Part shown: positions 57,999 through 64,000 of the stretch, piece by piece | Position numbering within the stretch: position 1 is the stretch's first letter | How the letters are laid out: each line of letters starts with the position of its first letter | From: Chlorocebus sabaeus | Lineage: Eukaryota; Chordata; Mammalia; Primates; Cercopithecidae | Assembly (NCBI RefSeq): GCF_047675955.1 | Contig: NC_132909.1 | Location: 41,591,931 to 41,655,930, forward strand | Reading direction: 5' to 3' | Length of the DNA: 64,000 bases | The notes under the pieces: generated by a model | What the model saw: only the letters and a program-made list of their open reading frames with translations | Told to the model about the DNA's origin: nothing | Database searches by the model: none | Made by a program: the position numbers and the translations under genes

Positions 57999-58313
57999 TT
58001 TTTTTTTTTTTTTTTTTTTTTTATTATTATTTTTGAAAGGGAGTCTTGCTCTGTCATCCCATCTGAAGTGTAGTGGTGAGATCTCGGCTCATTGCGACCT
58101 TTGCCTCCCGGGTTCAAGCAATTCTCCTGTCAACTTCCTGAGTAGCTTGGACTATGAGTGCATGCAACCACACCTGGCTAAGTTTTTTGTATTTTTAGTA
58201 GAGACGGCGTTTCACTATCTTGGCCAGGCTGGTCTTGAACTCCTGACCTCTGGTGATCCGCCCTCCTCAGCCTCCCAAAGTGAGGTTACAGGCCTGAGCT
58301 ACCGCGCCTGGCT
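57999..58313 (-). mobile_element. Alu, diverged
   Basis: Poly-T with TTATTATTATTTTTGAAAGG, a short deletion before GTGAGGTTACAGG, and CCGCGCCTGGCT end. Confidence 0.9.
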
Positions 58314-58526
58314 AGTTTTTTGTTTTTTGTTTTTTTCTCATGCGTTTAGTGTTGTATCTAAGAAAATGGTGCTGAGATGAATGCCATTTCTTTTCCCCAT
58401 ATTTTTTCTAAGAGATTTATTAGTTTCTTTTTATTTCTAAGCATTTTATTTAAAATATTTTTCATATATGGTTCAATGAAATGATCCAACTTTATTTTAT
58501 CAGTGTTAATAGTCATTTTTCAACAT

Positions 58527-58731
58527 ATTATTTTTTGAGACAGTGTCTTGCTCTGTCACCTAGGCTGGAGTGCAGTGGCCTGATGTTGGCTCACTGCAAC
58601 CTCCACCTCCCTGGCTCAAGCGATTCTCCTGCCTCAGCATCCCAAGTAGCTAGGATTACAGGTGCCCACCATCGTGCCCAGCTAATTTTTGTATTTTTAG
58701 TAGAGACAGGGTTTTGTCATATTAGCCAGGC
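58527..58731 (-). mobile_element. Alu, 5' truncated
   Basis: ATTATTTTTTGAGACAGTGT start; stops at CATATTAGCCAGGCTCAG. Confidence 0.9.
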
Positions 58732-58947
58732 TCAGCATTATTTTTTGAAGAGTTTATATTTTTTCTACTGTGTGTTCATGGCAACTTTGTGGAAGATGAT
58801 TTCACCATATACGGAAGAGTTCATTCGTAGGTTCTCTATTCTGTTCTTTCATCTGTTTATCTGTCTTTGTGTCAATGCCACATTGTTTTTGTTATTGTAG
58901 CTTTTAATATGTTTTGAAATTAGAAACTATAATGCCTCTTCATTCCT

Positions 58948-59232
58948 TTTTTTTTTTTTTTTTTTTTTTTTGGAGATGGAATCTTGCTCCTTCTTCCAGG
59001 TTGGAGTGCAGTGGTACGATAGCTTACTTAAACCTCCGCCTCCTGGGATCAAACTATTCTCCTGCCTCAGATTCCCAAGTAGCTGGGACTACACACACCC
59101 ACCACCATGCGTGGCTAACTTTTGTATTTTTGGTAGAGTCGGGGTTCTCCTTGTTGGTCAGGCTGGTCTTGAGCTCCTGACTTAAAGTGATTCACCTGCC
59201 TCAGCTACAGGCATGTGCCACCACACCTGGCC
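58948..59232 (-). mobile_element. Alu, diverged
   Basis: Poly-T, GGAGATGGAATCTTGCTCC; several small deletions (CTCAGCTACAGGC); ends CACACCTGGCC. Confidence 0.9.
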
Positions 59233-59249
59233 CTCTTTGTTCTTCCTTT

Positions 59250-59552
59250 TCTTTTTTTTTTTTTTTTTTTTGAGACGGAGTCTGGCTCTGCCACCCAGGC
59301 TGGAGTGCAGTGGCCGGATCTCAGCTCACTGCAAGCTCCGCCTCCCGGGTTCATGCCATTCTCCTGCCTCAGCCTCCCGAGTAGTTGGGACTACAGGCGC
59401 CCGCCACCTCGCCCGGCTAGTTTTTTGTATTTTTTAGTAGAGACGGGGTTTCATCGTGTCAGCCAGGATGGTCTCGATCTCCTGACCTCGTGATCTGCCT
59501 GTCTTGGCCTCCCAAAGTGCTGGGATTATAGGCTTGAGCCACCGCGCCCGGC
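59250..59552 (-). mobile_element. AluY, recent
   Basis: GAGACGGAGTCTGGCTCTG, GGCCGGATCTCAGCTC and GGCTTGAGCCACCGCG variants; TGTTCTTC on both sides. Confidence 0.95.
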
Positions 59553-59865
59553 CTGTTCTTCTTTATGGGTGTTTGGCTATAGTTTATAATCAAATTTTAA
59601 AATTCTAAACAGTATTTCTGTAAAAAAAAAAAAAGAAAAAAAAAACTATGCTATTGGAGTATAGAGATTATATTGAATTTGTTCACCACTATAATTTGTA
59701 TTGACATCCTTGAAAAATTAAATTTTTGACCCCTGAGCAAGAAAATGTTGAAGAATGTGTTTAATTTTCATTTACTTTTTGATCTGCCAGTTTTACTTTT
59801 GTTCATAATTTTTAGTTTCATTCAGTTTTTGTCAGAAAACTGAATAATTTTGATCTTATTTATTT

Positions 59866-60158
59866 GTTGTTGTTTTCAGATAGGATCTTACTCTGTCACC
59901 CAGATTGGAGTGCAATGGCATGATATTGGTTCAATGCATCCTCAACCTCCTTTGCTCAAGTGATCCTTCCACCTTATCCTCCTGAATAGCTGAAACGACA
60001 TCATGCACTAACATGTCTGGCTAATTTTTTTGATTATTTGTAGACACAGGGTCTCACTATGTTGCCCAGGTTGGTCTCAAACTTCTGTCCGCAAGTGATC
60101 CTCCCACCTTGGTCTCTCAAAATATTGGGATTATAGGCATGAGCCACTGCACCCAGCT
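59866..60158 (-). mobile_element. Old Alu (AluJ-like)
   Basis: TTGTTGTTGTTTTCAGATAGG start, TTGGTTCAATGCATCCTCAA, CACTGCACCCAGC end. Confidence 0.87.
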
Positions 60159-60436
60159 GGTATTCTTAAATTTAATAACATTTGGTATATGTCCTAACGG
60201 AATATACCAGGTACAAATAGGAATATTGTGCTTTTTACTAGAGAGGATCTCTTGCTTTTGACTGGAAAGTTTTGTATGAGTCTGTTAAGCCTCTTTGGTC
60301 TATAACATGATTTGGATGTCCATGTTCTCAAAACCTGTGACTGGCTCATTTTATTTTGCATCGTGTCATTGAATTTTCACTTTATAGTTGTTAGAATATT
60401 TCCTGCGTTTTAAAATCTGGGTGATATTCCAATTTT

Positions 60437-60744
60437 TCTTTGTTTTATTTTGTTTGTTTGTTTTTGAGATGAGTCTCACTCTGTTGCCCAGGCTGGAGTT
60501 CAGTGGCTCAATCTTGACACACTGCAACCTCCACCTCCTGGGTTCAAGCAATTCTCCTGCCTCAGCCTCCGGAGTAGCTGGCACTACAGGCATGTACCAC
60601 CACGCCTAACTAATTTGTGTATTTTTAGTAGAGGAGGGGTTTCACCATATTGGCCAGGCTGGTCTCGAATTCCTGACCTCGTGATCTGTCCATCTCGGCC
60701 TCCCAAAGTGCTGGAATTACAGGCATGAGCCACCACACCCAGCT
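60437..60744 (-). mobile_element. Alu, full length
   Basis: GTTTGTTTGTTTTTGAGATGAG start (one base short of the usual GATGGAG), CACCACACCCAGCT end. Confidence 0.92.
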
Positions 60745-60976
60745 TTGACATTCCAATATTTTTATATTTCAAATTATGTATACTGAATGATTTGGTGACG
60801 GAAATTTGCTTGCATTTACCTGTTGGCTTCAGTAAAAATGTTGCAGTAATTATGGGTGTGCAAATCACTCTTTACATTACCATATATGTGAAAGTTTATA
60901 TATGTGCAGCATTCTATTTGATTAGTCTACTTTTTCACCTTGAGACTCCTACCAATTTGTTTTAATTCTGTAGCTT

Positions 60977-61315
60977 GTTTTTTTTATTGTTGTTGTTGTT
61001 GTTGTTTTTGTTTTTTTTTTTTTTTTTTTTGAGATGGAGTCTCACTCTGTCACCCAGGCCAGGCTGGAGTGTAATGGCATGGTCTCAGCTCACTGCAGCC
61101 TCCGCCTCCTGGGTTCAAGTGATGCTCCCACCTCAGCCTCTTGAGTAGCTGGGACTACAGGTGCTTGCCACCACACCTGGCTGATTTTTGTATTTTTAGT
61201 GGAAACGGGGTTTCAGTATGATGGGCAGGCTGGTCTCAAACTCCTGACCTTGTGATTCGCCCACCATGGCCTCCCAAAGTGCTGTGATTACAGGTGTGAG
61301 TCACTGCACCTGGCC
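60977..61315 (-). mobile_element. Alu with long mixed tail
   Basis: TAATTCTGTAGCTT is duplicated at 60963-60976 and 61316-61329. The tail is (TTG)n plus poly-T; CAGGCCAGGCTGG is a small local duplication. Confidence 0.95.
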
Positions 61316-61584
61316 TAATTCTGTAGCTTTTTAATGTGTTTTGAAATCAGGAACTATAATGGCTCTAACGTTGTTCCTCTTTTTGAAGATTTTTCTGTAC
61401 GTTGTTGTCTCTTGAGATTTGCTGTACTTTTTGGGTTGCTGTTCGTAGCTCTTCGAAAATGCAATGAGAATTTTGAAAAACATGCATTCAATGTGAAGAT
61501 TACATAGAGCAGCATGAACAGTGTCACAGTAGTAATCATTTTAACCTTTGAACAAGAGCACACTCAAGAGTGTGTTACTTTCTT

Positions 61585-61874
61585 TTTTTTTTTGAGACAG
61601 AGTTTCCACTCTTGTCACCCAGGCTGGAGTGCAATGACAGGATCTTGGCTCACTGTAACCTCTGCCTCCCAGGTTCAAGCAATTTCCCTGCCTCAGCCTC
61701 CCGAGTACCTGGGATTACAGGCGCGTGCCGCCACACCCAGATAATTTTTTATATTTTAGTAGAGATGGGTTTCACCATGTTGGTCAGGATGGTCTCGATC
61801 TCCTGAACTCATGATCTGCCTGCCTTGACCTCCCAAAGTGCTGGGATTACATGCGTGAGCCACCACACCAAGCC
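61585..61874 (-). mobile_element. Alu, full length
   Basis: TTTTGAGACAGAGTTTCCAC start, CACCACACCAAGCC end; TGTTACTTTC on both sides. Confidence 0.93.
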
Positions 61875-63960
61875 TGTTACTTTCCATATATCTGTAAATT
61901 TTTCAGCTGTTTCCATTATTGTTTTATGGTCTTATTCCATTTTGGTCATACAAAGTAATACATAAAATTTCAGTTTAAAAAATTTTAAGACTTTTCTTTT
62001 TGGCCTAACAGGTGAACTATCAAGGAGAATGTTGTATGGGCTATTGAAAAGAGTGTATATCCTGATGCTGAGGAGTGTTCTCTATACCTCTGTTAAAAAT
62101 ATTTGTTTTATGTTGCCTTTAAGTCCTCTGTTCACTTACTAATATTCTGTCTTGTCTTATTATTACAAAAAGTGGAGTATTGAAATATCCTACTGTAATT
62201 ATATTGCTCTCTATGTTGCTTCTATGTGCTTCTTCAATTCTGTCAATATTTGCTTCATTTATTAGGAACTCTAACGTGAGATACAGACACACACACACAC
62301 ACACACACACAATTTGTTATAGGTTCCCAGTAAATTAATCTATTATTGTTTAATGTTCTTTTTCCCTTTGGAGTTTTGATTTCAAGTACATTTTATAAAG
62401 TATGACAGTTTTTGGCTTAAGATTTCACTTGTATAATGTTATTTTGACCTCTTCTTTTATTTGGTTAATGTTTGCTTGCAATGTCTACTTCCATCTTGCC
62501 ACTTTCATTATTTTATTAGATCTCAACTGCCTCTTGTAGAAAGGCAAGTTGGATCTTGATTTTTAAATTTTCAAATAAATCCTTTTATTGAAAGTATGTC
62601 TCTTGATTGAAAAGTTAATTTTATGTATATTTAAATACTTTTCTAAGGTATGTCTCTTGATTGGGAAGTTAATTTTATATTTATTTAAGTAATTTTCTAA
62701 AGGAGAAAAACTTACTAATGTTATTCTATTAATTGTTTTATTTTATTTTTGTCCCTCATTTTCTCTTTTTCTGTCTTTTTTGTGTCTTTTTGATTTTTGT
62801 ATTCATATGCTTATACTTTCTTATTTTGTGTATCTATGGATATTTTCTTTCTGGTATCTTGGGGATTACATAAAACTTAAAAGGTACAGCAATATATTTT
62901 AATCTGGTAAAAAATTAACTTCAGTTGCATACAAAAATTCTTCCTCATTACATCTGCTCTCAACTTGGTTACTGATGTAGCTAATTATATCTTTTTGTGT
63001 TGTATATTCATTAATAGATGATAATTTCTATGCTTTTATCTTTCAACTTTTAGAGAAAAATTAAAAGTGTTTTCTGCACCATTATGGTAATGCTGTGAAA
63101 TTCTGTTTTGTGTATGTGCATATTTTTCCCAGAAAGTTAGTATTTATGTGTGATTATTTGTTGTTTTTTATTGCATCATGTTATTTTCAGTAGAAGGAAC
63201 TGCTTTCAGCATTTTTGCTATATAGGACATATGTAGTGCCAATATACTTTCTCAGGATTTAATTATTTTAGAATGTCTTTTACTTCTTATTTGTTAGAAC
63301 AGTTTGCTAATGATATTTTTCTCACTTGACAGAATTTTTTTTTCTAGGACTTTGACTGTGTCACACAGTTGCCTTCTTGCCTGCAAAATTCTTGTTCACA
63401 GATTCACTGGTTATAAGACTATGCTAATAAATGACACATCACTTTTGTCTTGCCACTCCTAAGATTTTTTTGTCTGTGACTTTTGAAATTCTTCTAATAT
63501 TTGTGTTTGTTATAAATATTTTGTGTGTGTGTATCCTAGTTGGTTTGTTCAGCTTCTTCATATTTATATCATTTTTATGGTTGTTTTCTGAAAGTTTAAT
63601 AATGTTTTTGATGGGCCTGTGCTGCCCTAATATTTTGTATACATTATAATCTTTCTTTGGGATTTGGACATTAAAAACAAGCTACCTGTCACAATCTTTA
63701 TAATGTAGTAGCTTTCTCCTGGCATAGTCTGAAACAAATTGTCTTGGCTAGAGATTCTGTGAGTCTCTCATACATGTTCTTAGAATGTGTCTTGTCTGAA
63801 ATTTTTTGTGTGTGTGTTTTTTTAGTTGAGTTTATTCATATTTCTTCTTAATAGTCAGTAATCACTTGATACACCTCTTCCTTGTCTGTAATACTGCAGT
63901 CTCTGTGGTGCTGTACCATTTATCTTTGGTCTCAGCACTCTCAAACTGTTATTCCAAAGT
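61875..63960 (-). mobile_element. Ancient L1M/HAL1 fragment
   Basis: Minus-strand L1 endonuclease-region text near 62,020-62,260 (AAAGTGGAGTATTGAAATAT, CTTCAATTCTGTCAATATTT), then LINE 5' text from 62,900 (AATTCTTCCTCATTACATC; CTAGGACTTTGACTGTGTC near 63,344). An (AC)n run lies at 62,286-62,310. The endonuclease region also appears near 60,180-60,310, so two L1 copies or a duplication are involved. Not coding. Confidence 0.65.
62594..62701. repeat. 54-base tandem duplication
   Basis: GTATGTCTCTTGATTGAAAA at 62594 recurs as GTATGTCTCTTGATTGGGAA at 62648, and the similarity continues to the end of the second copy, with some mismatches. Confidence 0.85.
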
Positions 63961-64000
63961 ATATCCCCATTTATTTCAGCATTTTGTGTTATAGGAGACC

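Larger units (their letters stand above)
56417..60436 (-). mobile_element. Ancient L1M ORF2, broken by seven Alus
   Basis: Between Alus the sequence follows L1 on the minus strand from 3' to 5': 3' UTR/ORF2 end (TGAATAATATTTCATTGCAT near 56,690; GTACAATAAACATGGATG near 56,790), ORF2 (CATTCTAATGGGTGTCAGG near 57,294; GTTTATATATTCTCATATTA near 57,859; GATCCAACTTTATTTTATC near 58,482; TTCTCTATTCTGTTCTTTC near 58,831), RT/EN part near 59,640-59,710 and 60,180-60,310. All frames are broken. Confidence 0.75.

Noticed and set aside
1065..61806. Many 60-158-residue frames with CNLCLPGSSDSPASASQVAG-type text
   Set aside because: These are antisense Alu translations, found in nearly every minus-strand Alu.

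Overview
The window is primate nuclear DNA, most likely from an Old World monkey. About 56 Alu copies cover roughly a quarter of it. Several of the youngest carry the AluY variant I associate with cercopithecids (a GGCCGGATCTCAGCTC stretch and a GGCTTGAGCCACCG ending) and have intact target-site duplications (TSDs). No bacterial-type operon, tRNA, rRNA or CRISPR array is visible. Nearly all short open frames come from Alu, L1 or tandem repeats.

The only supported protein-coding gene is the 5' part of a KRAB zinc-finger (KZNF) gene on the + strand. It has a CpG-rich promoter and first exon ending in the start codon (about 33,190-33,337), a KRAB-A exon (51,219-51,345) and a KRAB-B exon (51,851-51,946). 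Splice sites and reading phases match across all three. The zinc-finger exon is not in the window and is expected beyond 64,000. Exon layout, leader and KRAB sequence resemble the ZNF91-type family of primate chromosome 19 clusters; I cannot name the orthologue.

Layout: 1-8.3 kb holds Alus and endogenous-retrovirus (ERV) remnants: a solo LTR7, a truncated HERV-K-type LTR, and an LTR7C followed by HERV-H leader and gag-proximal sequence that is split by a nested 502-bp solo LTR with a perfect 4-bp TSD. 9.4-13.1 kb holds old L1/HAL1 pieces with Alus. 14.6-22.4 kb is a degenerate tandem array of roughly 70-77-bp units with a higher-order period near 0.9-1.0 kb, interrupted by seven Alus and ending against a near full-length but decayed L1 (22.4-29.1 kb, - strand). 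29.1-32.6 kb holds LTR, MIR and MLT1 fragments.

From 33 kb on, the DNA is the KZNF gene. Intron 1 (17.9 kb) holds an older L1 (38.1-42.7 kb), a processed BNIP3 pseudogene on the opposite strand (43.3-44.6 kb), and a homogeneous 21-bp minisatellite of 13 copies (48,132-48,404). Intron 3 is Alus inserted into very old L1/HAL1 sequence.

Functionally, one KRAB repressor gene start lies in a landscape of the retroelements such proteins are known to silence. The least explained parts are the 7.8-kb higher-order array, the 21-bp minisatellite, the nested solo LTR and two unassigned islands (36.7-37.1 kb and 53.4-54.1 kb). Repeat family names come from memory of consensus sequences and were not searched.
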